Part shown: positions 52,609 to 61,350 of the stretch, piece after piece
How the letters are laid out: each line of letters begins with the position of its first letter
How positions within the stretch are numbered: position 1 is the stretch's first letter
Assembly (NCBI RefSeq): GCF_001570425.1
Contig: NZ_BCSX01000024.1
Coordinates: 558,001-622,000 of the forward strand
DNA from: Mycolicibacterium brisbanense
GTDB lineage: Bacteria; Actinomycetota; Actinomycetes; Mycobacteriales; Mycobacteriaceae
Direction: 5' to 3'
DNA length: 64,000 nt
Position numbers and translations under genes: made by a program
The notes under the pieces: model-generated
Seen by the model: the letters and a program-made list of their open reading frames with translations, nothing else
Told to the model about the DNA's origin: nothing
Database searches by the model: none

Positions 52609-53394
52609 TCAGACCATCGCGTCGATCAGCGCCTCGATGGCGTGCACGGCGGCCGCGTCCACCGGATATTCGGCCTCGGTGCGGCTGATCGTGTCCTCGG
52701 GCACGCCCGCTGCCTGCGCCATCTCACCCATGGTGAGGTTGGCGCGGCGCCGCGCGGCGTAGAGCCGCTGTCCCAACGTCGCGCCAGGCGCCGCCGCGGC
52801 TCGCATGGTGAGCTCATCGATCTGATGCCGGACCGCACTGAGCGCCTTGATCAACGCCGGGGTCACCTGGCTGATCCGGGCAGCCCGTGATGCCACCGCC
52901 TCGAGCTGGCGCAGGTCGGCGAGGATCGCCGTGACGCGGGGGGTGAAATCGGGATCGCTGACCGGCGGCATGGCGTCCATGGTCGAACCGAGCGTGTTGG
53001 CCGCCGTGAGCACCGCTTGGGCGATCAGCGGCACCTCGGCATTGGCCGAGGCGGACGCGGGGGCGCTGGGCGCCACCTCGGGCTGGGCAGGCAGAGTTGC
53101 GGCCGGCGGGGGCGGCAGCGTGGGTTCGGCCGGGACCGAGCCACCCTGGCGCAGCCGTGCGATGGTGCCCGGCGGCCAGCGCAAAACCTCTTCCAGCTTC
53201 AGCCGGGTACGTTCGCGAGGCCAGCTGCGGCCCTTCTCGAAGGCGATCAGCGCACCGGCATTGATGACACCGTCGGCAGCGAGACTGCGCTGGCTGATGT
53301 CGAGTTCGCGTCGGCGCGCAGCGGCAGCCGCACCGGCGCGGATCAAGCCGACATCGAACTCGCCGGTCGCGAGATCGAACTCCGCATCGGTCAT
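52609..53394 (-). CDS. double helix-turn-helix regulator divergent from whiB6 (EspM-like position)
   Basis: The 261-aa protein has an N-terminal XRE-like helix-turn-helix (about 17-60, ARRRELDISQRSLAADGVINAGALIAFEKGRSWP), a Pro/Ala-rich linker (85-120), a helical middle (122-200) and a second XRE-like HTH at the C-terminus (about 207-245, RLYAARRRANLTMGEMAQAAGVPEDTISRTEAEYP). It is divergent from whiB6 across 383 bp. In M. marinum the gene in this position, espM, represses whiB6 by binding the shared intergenic region. Identity with EspM rests here on position and on being a DNA-binding protein, not on alignment. The repeated GCTACG motif in the intergenic region is its likely target. Confidence 0.7.
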   Translation of the reverse strand: MTDAEFDLATGEFDVGLIRAGAAAAARRRELDISQRSLAADGVINAGALIAFEKGRSWPRERTRLKLEEVLRWPPGTIARLRQGGSVPAEPTLPPPPAATLPAQPEVAPSAPASASANAEVPLIAQAVLTAANTLGSTMDAMPPVSDPDFTPRVTAILADLRQLEAVASRAARISQVTPALIKALSAVRHQIDELTMRAAAAPGATLGQRLYAARRRANLTMGEMAQAAGVPEDTISRTEAEYPVDAAAVHAIEALIDAMV

Positions 53395-53487
53395 CTCCGG
53401 ATGGTTCCTTAGCTGAATGAGCTGGAGCGCTTGGCGGCCCGTGATGGCTGCGTGGACCCATCGATTCTAACCCCATACCGCAGCACC

Positions 53488-53713
53488 GCTACGACTTGGG
53501 TTTCGGGATTTTTCGCCAACCGCACCAGTGCTACGGCTTCGCCAGGAGGGCAACCGTACCCATGCTACGGAGCCCGCATCGACCGCTTCATTTGCCATCG
53601 CTGCTGTTCATGCAGGTAATGACAACTAGGTAGTTTTACGCTTGCGAGCGAACCAAAACCATTTCGTAGCGCCGCAACGGTTTAAATTTCCTCAAACTGT
53701 TGCACTGCTACGG
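53488..53713. promoter_or_regulatory. array of five GCTACG motifs in the whiB6 promoter region
   Basis: YGCTACGR occurs at 53487-53494 (CGCTACGA), 53529-53536, 53563-53570 and 53706-53713 (all TGCTACGG), and inverted at 53664-53671 (CGTAGCG core). The first three starts are 42 and 34 bp apart, close to whole helical turns. The last copy lies in the spacer just upstream of a TGC-TATAGC extended -10 (53718-53726) of whiB6. The array fits cooperative binding by the neighbouring HTH protein or by WhiB6 itself. The rest of 53395-53777 shows no gene. Confidence 0.6.
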
Positions 53714-53777
53714 TTCTTGCTATAGCGTTCCTCTCAACGCGGGACACCGCACAGTCCTTACGAGGGGAGCAGCACAA

Positions 53778-54071
53778 ATGACCGCATTGATGGCCAACGG
53801 AATCCCGCTCGGCGTCTGCACCGCAAACCCGGAGCGCTGGACCTCAACGCCCGACGACCAGGCGAAGGTGATCTGCCGGGAGTGCCCGCGCCGCTGGCTG
53901 TGCGCACGGGAGGCCTGCGAACTGCCGCGCGCCGAAGGGCTCTGGGCCGGGATCATGGTTCCCGAAGGCGGCCGGGGCCGCACGTTCGCGCTCAAGCAAC
54001 TGCGCTCGCTGGCCGAGCGCAACGGCTACCCGGTCCGCAAGACCAAGCTGATCTTCCCGGAAGCCGCCTGA
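53778..54071 (+). CDS. whiB6: WhiB6, iron-sulfur transcriptional regulator of ESX-1
   Basis: WhiB6 controls ESX-1 gene expression and senses redox or NO through a 4Fe-4S cluster. The 97-aa protein has four cysteines: Cys14 (GVCTANPERW), Cys33 and Cys36 (VICREC), and Cys42 (WLCAREA). The WhiB turn GLWAGI and a basic C-terminus (PVRKTKLIFP) follow. The Cys14-Cys33 spacing (18 residues) is shorter than the classic 29. I set the start at 53778 after GAGGGGAG; upstream in-frame sequence is promoter DNA with a GCTACG motif. A strong hairpin follows the gene. Confidence 0.93.
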   Translation: MTALMANGIPLGVCTANPERWTSTPDDQAKVICRECPRRWLCAREACELPRAEGLWAGIMVPEGGRGRTFALKQLRSLAERNGYPVRKTKLIFPEAA

Positions 54072-54076
54072 TCCGC

Positions 54077-54122
54077 CTGCCCTCTCGCCGCCGAGATCGA
54101 GGGGACGGCGGCGGGAGGGCAG
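54077..54122 (+). terminator. terminator hairpin after whiB6
   Basis: A 16-bp stem (left arm from CTGCCCTC, right arm ending GAGGGCAG, one G-U pair) with a 14-nt loop starts 6 bp after the whiB6 stop. There is no U run, as is common for mycobacterial terminators. The following 150 bp to the DivIVA-domain gene hold nothing else that I recognise. Confidence 0.7.
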
Positions 54123-54272
54123 CAGTTCCACACGGGGGAGGAATAGGGGCCCGGGGTGTGCTGTTGATGCATGCGACGGTGCCGGGCATTGCCCCGGGCC
54201 CCACACCACAACTGTCGCTTCGAGCGACCACTCGCCGCGAGGCGCAGTGACGGCACCGTCCCCCTACTTATT

Positions 54273-54530
54273 TCAGCGCTCGAGCGTGGCGACTACCGCA
54301 TCGAGCAGACGGTCGACCTCGTCCTCGTTGTACCCACGTTGGAACAGCGGTGGTTTCGGGAACGCGATGTTGCGCACGTCTGCGGCGCTCAGGTGGCCAC
54401 GCCCCTCGAGCCGACGCGCGACGAGTTGCAGGAAGTCATCAACGGACTTGCGGTCGTAACCCCGTTTGCCCATGGGCGGTTTCGTCAACGCGGCATTGCG
54501 AACGTCGTCGGCGGTGAGCGGCCGGGTCAT
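54273..54530 (-). CDS. small DivIVA-domain protein
   Basis: The 85-residue protein consists of two copies of the DivIVA N-terminal motif. The first is [30 protein letters not shown]; the second is [30 protein letters not shown]. DivIVA/Wag31-type domains bind curved membrane at the cell pole. This tandem short form is common in mycobacteria and lacks the long coiled coil. It diverges from a pirin gene with 52 bp between starts. Since M. marinum and M. smegmatis ESX-1 is polar, a link is possible but speculative. Confidence 0.85.
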   Translation of the reverse strand: MTRPLTADDVRNAALTKPPMGKRGYDRKSVDDFLQLVARRLEGRGHLSAADVRNIAFPKPPLFQRGYNEDEVDRLLDAVVATLER

Positions 54531-54582
54531 CCCGACATGCTAACCACGCGTGCCACACAGCGGATCGCACTACGGTGGCATC

Positions 54583-55548
54583 ATGAGCAACACCGACGTC
54601 CTCCCCGCCGAAGTGACCTGCACGGCTTCGGCATTCACCGGCGTCCTGCACGCGCGTGAGGTTCCGCTCGGCGGTCCGCGGGCGCTGCTGGTGCGGCGCA
54701 CGCTGCCGCAACGCGACCGTTCGCTGATCGGGGCGTGGTGCTTCGCCGATCACTATGGTCCGCACGATGTCCGCGGCGGTACCGGCATGGATGTCCCACC
54801 CCATCCGCACACCGGATTACAGACCGTGAGTTGGCTTTTCCAGGGCGAGATCGAACATCGTGACAGCGCCGGCGTGCACGCGATGGTCCGTCCCGGCGAG
54901 CTGAATCTCATGACGGCCGGTGCAGGCATCTGCCACTCCGAGGTGTCCACCTCGGCCACGACCATTCTGCATGGCGTGCAGCTGTGGGTCGCCCTTCCTG
55001 ACGCCGACCGTGATACCGACCGCGATTTCGCGCATTTCGCACCGCAGGCCCGCACTATTGGCGGAGCGACGCTGCGAGTCTTCCTCGGTGAGTTGGCCGA
55101 TTCGCGCTCGCCGGTACACACCTTCACCCCACTGCTCGGCGCCCAACTCGACATCGACCCCGGCGCCACCGTGGCCCTGGAGGTCGATCCGGCCTTCGAA
55201 CACGGCGTGCTGCTCGACGAAGGTGACGTCGAGGTGGCCGGAACGCCGCTGGCGGTGGCCGATCTCGCATACCAGAGCCCCGGCCACCGCGAGCTTCACC
55301 TGGTCAATCGCGGGGCAGGCCCGGCGCGTCTGATCATCCTCGGCGGCACTCCGTTTCCCGAGGAACTGGTGATGTGGTGGAACTTCGTCGGGCGCAGCCA
55401 TGACGACATCGCCGCCTACCGGGAACAGTGGCAGAGCAACGACGCCCGATTCGGCGACGTGGATGGATATGTCGGCCACATCGCGCGGCTACCCGCGCCG
55501 CCGCTGCCCAACGCCAAGCTGAAGCCGCGGCCGCACCCGACGGCCTAG
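54583..55548 (+). CDS. pirin family protein (second copy in the window)
   Basis: This 321-aa bicupin carries the pirin metal site: VPPHPHTGLQTVSWLFQGEIEHRDSAG and MTAGAGICHSE. Compared with the first pirin, HWHPHRG is replaced by PPHPHTG, but the metal-binding His pair is kept. The C-terminal part contains LVMWWNFVGRSHDDIAAYREQW, typical of one pirin subgroup. Start at MSNTDVLPAE. The end overlaps the convergent oxidoreductase gene by 4 nt. Confidence 0.88.
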   Translation: MSNTDVLPAEVTCTASAFTGVLHAREVPLGGPRALLVRRTLPQRDRSLIGAWCFADHYGPHDVRGGTGMDVPPHPHTGLQTVSWLFQGEIEHRDSAGVHAMVRPGELNLMTAGAGICHSEVSTSATTILHGVQLWVALPDADRDTDRDFAHFAPQARTIGGATLRVFLGELADSRSPVHTFTPLLGAQLDIDPGATVALEVDPAFEHGVLLDEGDVEVAGTPLAVADLAYQSPGHRELHLVNRGAGPARLIILGGTPFPEELVMWWNFVGRSHDDIAAYREQWQSNDARFGDVDGYVGHIARLPAPPLPNAKLKPRPHPTA

Positions 55549-56060
55549 CCGGACACGTCCTCACCCAGGTACTGCGCGGTGCTTCCGCTCACCGGCATCG
55601 CGGGCAACCCCAACTTGCGGTGATCCCAGCTCCGCAGCCGGCTGGGCACCACGCGCACCGCGATGCGGTTGTTCATCATCTGATCGACGAACGGCCGCAT
55701 CTCCTCGGTGTAGGGCCCGGTGTAGCGCTCCCACACACTGATGCCCACGCGCAGTAAGGTTTCCGGGTCGTCGACGATCTCTGCCCGGCCGTCGATGGAC
55801 ACCCCGCGCAGGGTGCCGTAGGTGAGCCCGTCCTCGATCATCACGGTGACCGTGGGGTCGCGGCGCAGGTTGACCGCCTTCTGCGACTTGGCCTTGGTCT
55901 CGAACCAGATCTCGCCGTCCAGCACCGCGTACCACATCGCGACGAGGTGCGGCCTGCCGTCGGCCTGCAGCGTCGCCATGGTCGCCGTCCGGCTGCGCTC
56001 GATGAATTCCGTGATCTCGTCGTCGGACATGACGATCTTCGCCCGTTCGTTCTTACCCAC
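55545..56060 (-). CDS. PPOX-class, probably F420-dependent, flavin/deazaflavin-binding oxidoreductase
   Basis: The 171-aa protein has the split beta-barrel fold of the pyridoxamine-phosphate-oxidase-like family: TATMATLQADGRPHLVAMWYAVLDGEIWFETKAKSQKAVNLRRDPTVTVMIEDG. The K-A-K-S-Q-K-x-x-N-L-R-R segment is typical of the mycobacterial group annotated as PPOX class F420-dependent oxidoreductases. Substrate unknown. It converges with the pirin gene (4-nt overlap). Confidence 0.85.
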   Translation of the reverse strand: MGKNERAKIVMSDDEITEFIERSRTATMATLQADGRPHLVAMWYAVLDGEIWFETKAKSQKAVNLRRDPTVTVMIEDGLTYGTLRGVSIDGRAEIVDDPETLLRVGISVWERYTGPYTEEMRPFVDQMMNNRIAVRVVPSRLRSWDHRKLGLPAMPVSGSTAQYLGEDVSG

Positions 56061-56163
56061 GCACCAGCACCTCTCTGCTCATCCGCCCACCATAAGTGGC
56101 CATGAGGTGCGCCCGGTCAGCCGCCTACAATCCGGCTGACCGGCCAGCGAACACGCACTTGGG

Positions 56164-56469
56164 GTGTTCAGAGGCGGAGCATTGACTACTCCGCCGCGAT
56201 GGGGTCCACCGCCAGGTAACCCGTTTGACGATCAGCAGCAGTACAACCCCGGCGGCTACCAACAGCCGGGCAACCCGTTCCATAGCGGGTTCCAGCAGCC
56301 CCAGGCCTGGCCGGGCTACGGCGAGGCGCCACCGCTCATGGTCGCCACCAAGGTTCCGGGCCAGCCCGGCTCGGTGATGTTTGTCGTCTCCCTTGAGCAG
56401 GGTTACCCGGGCGCGCCCGACCCTGGTCTCGTCGATCAGTTGGTCGGGACGCTGCGTAGGGCCGGCTAG
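56164..56469 (+). CDS. small Pro/Gln-rich hypothetical protein
   Basis: This 101-residue product has a Pro/Gly/Gln-rich N-terminal half (NPFDDQQQYNPGGYQQPGNPF) and a compact C-terminal half (PPLMVATKVPGQPGSVMFVVSLEQGYPGAPDPGLVDQLVGTLRRAG). The start is uncertain: GTG at 56164 or TTG at 56182, the latter with GGCGGAG just upstream. The N-terminus recalls the Pro-rich cytosolic ends of the membrane proteins encoded next to it on the other strand, but there is no transmembrane segment. No function recognised. Confidence 0.6.
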   Translation: MFRGGALTTPPRWGPPPGNPFDDQQQYNPGGYQQPGNPFHSGFQQPQAWPGYGEAPPLMVATKVPGQPGSVMFVVSLEQGYPGAPDPGLVDQLVGTLRRAG

Positions 56470-56477
56470 CGCAGCGG

Positions 56478-57374
56478 CTACGAGTTCGGTATCCGCGACA
56501 GGATCTCCAGCGCAATCGATTCCGCGCTCTCACCGAGGTCGGCACCCATCAGGGCCAGATCGACGACGACGTTCGCCTTGGCCACGACCACCCGCGTGCT
56601 GACGAACAGCGCCGAATTGGCCATCGTCGCGCTCACCAGCACGATCGACGGGTTCCGGTTTCCGTGGGTGACCGGGCCCACCGTGTAGTGCGAGGTGGGA
56701 GTGCCGTCGGTGAAGGCCACGGTCACGGGGCCTGCGCACCCACCCCACTTCGCCTCGATGTCGGAGACGAGTCGGCTTGCCACGGAGGGGTTTTCGTAGA
56801 GCACCACGCGCTGCTCGAGACCACCGAGGCCGACCTTCTTCATATCCCCGACCAAGTCCACCTGCCGGGCGACGGTCGCGATGACATCGCTGGGAACGTA
56901 GACGTCGGCGCCACCGCCGAACAACGCGGAGACGCATTGCGGCGGGGTGACGGTGATGCCCTCCGCTCCATTGAGTGCTGTGCTGTCAGTCGTCTTGTAG
57001 TCGTTGGCAGCGTTGGCCAATCGCTTGACGTCGTCGAGGGACAGCAAAAAGCCGGTCAGCTGCGACGGGCTCACCGGTTGCGGCACGCTCAAGGTCGGGG
57101 TGGTGCTCGCCGATGTCGTCGTCGCGGCTGGGCCGGGCGCCGGGGCGCTGCGATTGCCGGGTACGACGAGCCAGACCACCAGGGCCGCAACGGAGATCAC
57201 CACCACGGCGGCCACCGCGGCGAGGATCACACCACGCCGTTTGCCACGCGGCGGCGGCTGCGGGGCGGGCGCTGGGATGACGGGCGGCCCACCGTACGGG
57301 GGCTGCTGGCCGGCGGGATAGCCGCCGAATGGCGCCCCGCCGAACGGGTCGTCGGGTCCTCCCGGGTACGTCAT
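56478..57374 (-). CDS. membrane-anchored PknH-like sensor-domain protein (first of three)
   Basis: The 298-aa protein has a Pro/Gly-rich cytosolic start (DDPFGGAPFGGYPAGQQPP), one transmembrane helix (about 48-70, ILAAVAAVVVISVAALVVWLVV), a Ser/Thr/Pro linker and an extracytoplasmic PknH sensor-type domain (about 100-298). Two cysteines (TPPQCVSAL and WGGCAGPV) match the disulfide cysteines of that fold. The domain occurs in the Ser/Thr kinase PknH and in many mycobacterial lipoproteins. It follows the next sensor gene with a 1-bp gap and is the last gene of the operon reaching to the right edge. Confidence 0.85.
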   Translation of the reverse strand: MTYPGGPDDPFGGAPFGGYPAGQQPPYGGPPVIPAPAPQPPPRGKRRGVILAAVAAVVVISVAALVVWLVVPGNRSAPAPGPAATTTSASTTPTLSVPQPVSPSQLTGFLLSLDDVKRLANAANDYKTTDSTALNGAEGITVTPPQCVSALFGGGADVYVPSDVIATVARQVDLVGDMKKVGLGGLEQRVVLYENPSVASRLVSDIEAKWGGCAGPVTVAFTDGTPTSHYTVGPVTHGNRNPSIVLVSATMANSALFVSTRVVVAKANVVVDLALMGADLGESAESIALEILSRIPNS

Positions 57375-57375
57375 G

Positions 57376-58383
57376 TCAGCCCGGAATCTTGTCGAGGACG
57401 TTGTTGACGGCCCTGATGTTCTGGTCGGTCAGATCCGCGCCTACCATCTGCACATCGACCAGCACATTGGACTTGGCTCCGATGGCCCGATAGATGCCGG
57501 TGGTCGAACCGATGTTGGTGTTGTGCACACCCGTTACAGCGCCGCTATTTTCGGGTGCGCCGAGGATGAACTTGGACCACTTGGCGTCCTTGACGATGGT
57601 CCAGGTGAGCGTCTTCCCCGCGCACTGCTGCAGCAGCGCGATGTAGTTGGTCAGCGTCTTCTGCGCGGCGGCTGCGTCGTCGAACACGGCTACACCGATG
57701 CCTGCCTGGGTGTTGCCGTGGGGCCCAGAGGCATTCACTGACAGCACCGAGCGATAGCCACTGTCCTTGTACGGCTCCGGGGTGAACGAATTCATCGACG
57801 CCACGCATTCGGGCGGATCGAAGGTCTGCACCGACGGAGAAACCACGCCCACCTCGTCGCCGTTGCCCGCGTCGGTCAGGTCCGGGTTGTTCATGAGCTG
57901 GCGCATCTCGTCCAGGCTCGGCAACAGTCCGGCCATGTCCGCGGATGCGACCGGCGGAGGTGGCGGCGGTGGCGGGGGCGTCGACGTGGTCGCCTGAACC
58001 GACGTCGTCGTAGTGGTCTGTGCGACAACGGTGTTCGACTCGGCAGCCGGGGGCTTCACCGTGATCCACACGACGAGTGCGACCACGGCCGCCACCATGA
58101 AGGTGTACGACAGGGCCACCCCGATGAGGGCACGGTCGTGGCCACGCTGCCCGGTGCGCTTGACCTGCGACAGACCGAGGTGGCCGAGCACCGCGCCGAC
58201 CGGGGCGAACACGAATGCGAACACCACCGACAGCGTCGCGAAAGTGTTGACCTCACCCGACGGTGACGGCGGTTGCGGCGCAGCCGGAATGACCGGCGGA
58301 CCGCTGTAGGGCGGCGGCGGTCCCGGCGGCAGCTGACCGAACGGCATGCCGCCGAACGGGTCATCGGGAGGCGGGTAGGTCAT
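57376..58383 (-). CDS. DUF4190-type membrane protein with PknH-like sensor domain (second of three)
   Basis: This 335-aa protein starts with the same DDPFGGMPFGQLPPGPPPPYSGPPVIPA leader as its neighbours. It then has two hydrophobic helices (about 45-112) in a DUF4190-like arrangement, with FATLSVVFAFVFAPVGAVLGHLGLSQVKRTGQRG between and around them, a Pro-rich linker (PPPPPPPPP) and a PknH sensor-type domain with cysteines in DPPECVAS and LLQQCAGKTL. It overlaps the third sensor gene by 4 nt and precedes the first by 1 bp. Confidence 0.85.
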   Translation of the reverse strand: MTYPPPDDPFGGMPFGQLPPGPPPPYSGPPVIPAAPQPPSPSGEVNTFATLSVVFAFVFAPVGAVLGHLGLSQVKRTGQRGHDRALIGVALSYTFMVAAVVALVVWITVKPPAAESNTVVAQTTTTTSVQATTSTPPPPPPPPPVASADMAGLLPSLDEMRQLMNNPDLTDAGNGDEVGVVSPSVQTFDPPECVASMNSFTPEPYKDSGYRSVLSVNASGPHGNTQAGIGVAVFDDAAAAQKTLTNYIALLQQCAGKTLTWTIVKDAKWSKFILGAPENSGAVTGVHNTNIGSTTGIYRAIGAKSNVLVDVQMVGADLTDQNIRAVNNVLDKIPG

Positions 58384-59264
58384 GTCAGACCGCCGACCCG
58401 CGCCAGGATTTCAGCGGTGATGGTCTGCGCGCCATTGCCGAAGTTTCCACCGAACGCCGCCACGTCGACCACGACATTGTTCTTGGCGGCGATGACCCGG
58501 ACATTGCGGAAGTTCGGAACACGCGGTGTGTCGGTGACGATACTGCTCAACACCACGATCGACGGATCCTGCGGTGAGCGGGTCAGCGGGTCCACCTGGT
58601 ACTTGATCCAGTTCTTGCCATAGTTCAGAGTCTCGGTCAGCAGGCCGACGCACCCGTGCCACAGATTCTCGATGTCCGCGGCTTGTTTACTTGCCGCAGA
58701 CGCGTTGGGGTACAAGACGACTCGTTCTTCGACCCCACCCAACTCGGTAGTGGTCAACGGGTCGGGCAGCACGATCGATCGTGAGTACGTCGCCGTGGCA
58801 CCACTGTTGGCGAACACCTCACCGGCGCCGGTGAACAACGCCGAGCGGCAGTTGTCGGGCTGTGTCGCCACGCCTTCGGAGGCGTTGAACTGCTGCTTCT
58901 CGGTGACGGTGTAGGCGGTGCTCGTCGCGTACGTCGCGCGCTTGACCTCGTCCATGCTCAGCAGCAACCCGGGTAGCTGAGCCGATTTCACCAGCGCCGG
59001 CGCCGCCGTTGTGCTCGGCGTCGACGAGGTCGTGGCGTGACCGGCTGCCGGAGTGCTCGACGAGTCGGGTAGCACGGCCCAGATCACCAGTGCTGCAACG
59101 GTTATGGTGGCGATCCCGCCGAAGACCGCCAGCATCACAACGGTCTTGGATCTGCGCGGCGGCCGCGGCTGCGGCGGCTGATGCGGTGCGGAGATGATCG
59201 GTGGACCATCCGGCGACTGACCGAACGGCGCCCCGCCGAACGGATCCCCCCAACCCTGCGTCAC
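58380..59264 (-). CDS. membrane-anchored PknH-like sensor-domain protein (third of three)
   Basis: I start this protein at the GTG at 59264 (MTQGWGDPFGGAPFGQSP), because its neighbours begin in the same way; the longer frame to 59297 would overlap the GTPase gene. The 294-aa protein has the Pro-rich cytosolic leader, a transmembrane helix (VVMLAVFGGIATITVAALVIWAVL), a Ser/Thr-rich linker and the sensor domain with cysteines in QPDNCRSAL and LWHGCVGLL. The GTPase gene ends 2 bp before it. Confidence 0.83.
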   Translation of the reverse strand: MTQGWGDPFGGAPFGQSPDGPPIISAPHQPPQPRPPRRSKTVVMLAVFGGIATITVAALVIWAVLPDSSSTPAAGHATTSSTPSTTAAPALVKSAQLPGLLLSMDEVKRATYATSTAYTVTEKQQFNASEGVATQPDNCRSALFTGAGEVFANSGATATYSRSIVLPDPLTTTELGGVEERVVLYPNASAASKQAADIENLWHGCVGLLTETLNYGKNWIKYQVDPLTRSPQDPSIVVLSSIVTDTPRVPNFRNVRVIAAKNNVVVDVAAFGGNFGNGAQTITAEILARVGGLT

Positions 59265-59266
59265 CC

Positions 59267-60424
59267 CTACAGCACCCCGAAACTCGACGTCACCCACCGC
59301 ACCGGATCAGCGCACCGGAACGGCGCGATACCCCTCGAGTGCAGCCGGTTGCCGCTGGGCGGCTGACCCAACGCGGATACGACGAAATAGCGGTTCTGCA
59401 AACGCATTCCACTCGAAGGGTTTTCGACCGCGGCGACGATCGAGCCGGCATTCAGGCGGGTAAGCAGACTGCGCACCTCTTCGTGCATCAGTTGACCGCC
59501 GATCTCGTCGTACTGCTGACTGTCGGAGGTGTCCCGCAGGTACGCCGCGCCCGCGTTGGACATGATCAGGCTCCACTCGGAGCCCTCCACCTCTCGGAGC
59601 ACGCGCAAGGCGTCGAACTTCGACAGGATCACCGCAAGTTTGGGCTGCCCCGGGGCAACCGCCATCATCACGTTGTTGAGCACCGATCGCGGATCGCCAC
59701 CACTGAACAGCTGAGCGGGCAGCAGATCCTGCAGCTGATCGCGAATCGCCTTGACGCGCAAGGGGTCGAACATGAAGAACACCGCGTCGGCGTTGGCGAA
59801 GAACCGGAACGGCGGCGTGTGCAGATCACCGGACTCCATGTCCTCGCCTGCCACATCGCGCAGCACCAAGAACCGCCGCACGCCGTGCCAGATGCCGATC
59901 GAGAACATCAGCGGTTCACGCTGCGTCGAGGCCTGGGTGTGCACGGTCGGCGTCGGCGGGATCAGCCCGCGCTGCACGTACAGCGGCGTCTCGTAGTTTG
60001 TCGCGTAGGCCTGCGCGGTCGCCCGGGTGACCGGCTCCATCGACACACCGAGCCGTTCGCACAGCAGCTCAAGCTGTTTCACCAACACGCCGATGTAAAG
60101 GCTCTTGCCGGTGGCACGCGCTCCGGCCATGGCGATGCAGATGGCGTGCCCCTGCCGCCAGCCCTCGGGCAACACGTAGTGGCAGACCGGGCAGATCTCC
60201 ACAGCCGGGCCCTGCAGCGCTCGGCTGGCCTCCGCGGTCGGCGGCGGCGGGCCGTTGTACCCCGGCGTGCGGGTCCAGGTGTAGAGCGGACCGCAGTCGG
60301 CGGGCGCCCCCAGGTACGCCGTCGCGACGTCGTCGCGGTAGCGGGTGCCGCCGGCCTGAGCGGACAACGTCCACAGATGCTGGTTCGGGTTGAGTGCCGA
60401 AAAGCACCGCGGGCATTTACTCAT
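59267..60424 (-). CDS. zinc-ribbon P-loop GTPase-like protein
   Basis: This 385-aa protein joins a split zinc ribbon (Cys4/Cys7 in CPRC, Cys78/Cys81 in CPVC) to a P-loop domain with Walker A GARATGKS at 101-108. It has a G3-like motif DVAGED at 190-195 and a G4-like SKFD (ILSKFDAL). This fits TRAFAC-type GTPases found with GTPase-associated proteins in multi-gene NTP-dependent systems of actinobacteria and cyanobacteria. Start overlaps the vWA gene stop by 4 nt (ATGA). No transmembrane segment; presumably a cytosolic switch controlled by the GAP1-like product and signalling to or from the membrane sensors encoded next. Confidence 0.75.
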   Translation of the reverse strand: MSKCPRCFSALNPNQHLWTLSAQAGGTRYRDDVATAYLGAPADCGPLYTWTRTPGYNGPPPPTAEASRALQGPAVEICPVCHYVLPEGWRQGHAICIAMAGARATGKSLYIGVLVKQLELLCERLGVSMEPVTRATAQAYATNYETPLYVQRGLIPPTPTVHTQASTQREPLMFSIGIWHGVRRFLVLRDVAGEDMESGDLHTPPFRFFANADAVFFMFDPLRVKAIRDQLQDLLPAQLFSGGDPRSVLNNVMMAVAPGQPKLAVILSKFDALRVLREVEGSEWSLIMSNAGAAYLRDTSDSQQYDEIGGQLMHEEVRSLLTRLNAGSIVAAVENPSSGMRLQNRYFVVSALGQPPSGNRLHSRGIAPFRCADPVRWVTSSFGVL

Positions 60425-61350
60425 CGGGCCAGGGCCTCCACCAGCGACGCCGTGATCCGGTCCAGCACAGGCGGATGCGCCAGCAGCTCGGCGGTTGCCT
60501 CGTTACCCGGCCGCGGTGCGGGAAGGCGCGCACCGGCAGCGTCGAGCCTGCGGTCGTTGGACAGCGCGATCACCGGAAACCGTTGCCGCACCGCACTTGT
60601 GGGATAGTCCGCGCAGACCACCACGCGGGACGGCCCGGGTGCCAGCCGCGACCAGCGCGCGCCTGCCGACCAGCGGGGTGTCGCTCGTCGGACCGCGTCC
60701 GCCAGCTCGGCACTGCCCGAGGCCGTCACCGGGACCACATCCGCGCCCACCAGGACCGCCGAGACGTTCCGCACGCCCACCGCGTCGGCCACCCCGACCA
60801 CGATCTCGGTGGCCGCCACCACGCTGCCGTCGGCGAACCAGCTGCGCATCGACGCCGAAGTGTCGAACGCGATGAGCACCGCACCGTCGGACTCGCCCGG
60901 CCCACGGCCGGTGATCTTGCGCGCCGACGTGCGCGCGGCAGTGGCCAGGGGGCTCAGCGGGGTATCGGCAACCGCGCTGACCGAGATGTCGATCTGCGTG
61001 CCGTCGGGGGTCAGCTTGGCGAACGTCAGCCCGGTATCACCGCTGACGTCGATCGGATCGAACATCACTTGGACCGGATCGACGTCACCGGGATTGTCGT
61101 GGGCGATCGCCAGGTGGATGACCGTCCCGCTGGCGAACCGGTCGGTGCCCACCGGGCGCACCGACACCATGACCGGGCCGGTGAGGCCGGGCAGCAACGC
61201 CTGATGCGCGCTCGAGCGCACCACGGGCTGATCGGGTCCGCCGTGCACCTCGAGTGCGGCGCCGCCGACGGCGCCCGTGATGGACACCGACAGCGCTTGG
61301 CTGGGTATCTGCACCCGCTGGTTGCGTGCGTTCACCACATAGATCGGCAT
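60421..61350 (-). CDS. von Willebrand factor A (MIDAS) protein of the GTPase module
   Basis: The C-terminal half of this 309-aa protein (about 155-309) is a vWA domain with the metal-ion-dependent adhesion motif DTSASM (Asp163, Ser165, Ser167) in LIAFDTSASMRSW. The N-terminal half is beta-rich (PIYVVNARNQRVQIPSQALSVSITG ... SVRPVGTDRFASGTVIHLAI). It has no signal peptide, so it acts in the cytosol. The start shares one base with the stop of the GAP1-like gene (TGATG). vWA proteins are regular members of GTPase-centred modules, where they likely scaffold the complex. Confidence 0.8.
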   Translation of the reverse strand: MPIYVVNARNQRVQIPSQALSVSITGAVGGAALEVHGGPDQPVVRSSAHQALLPGLTGPVMVSVRPVGTDRFASGTVIHLAIAHDNPGDVDPVQVMFDPIDVSGDTGLTFAKLTPDGTQIDISVSAVADTPLSPLATAARTSARKITGRGPGESDGAVLIAFDTSASMRSWFADGSVVAATEIVVGVADAVGVRNVSAVLVGADVVPVTASGSAELADAVRRATPRWSAGARWSRLAPGPSRVVVCADYPTSAVRQRFPVIALSNDRRLDAAGARLPAPRPGNEATAELLAHPPVLDRITASLVEALAR

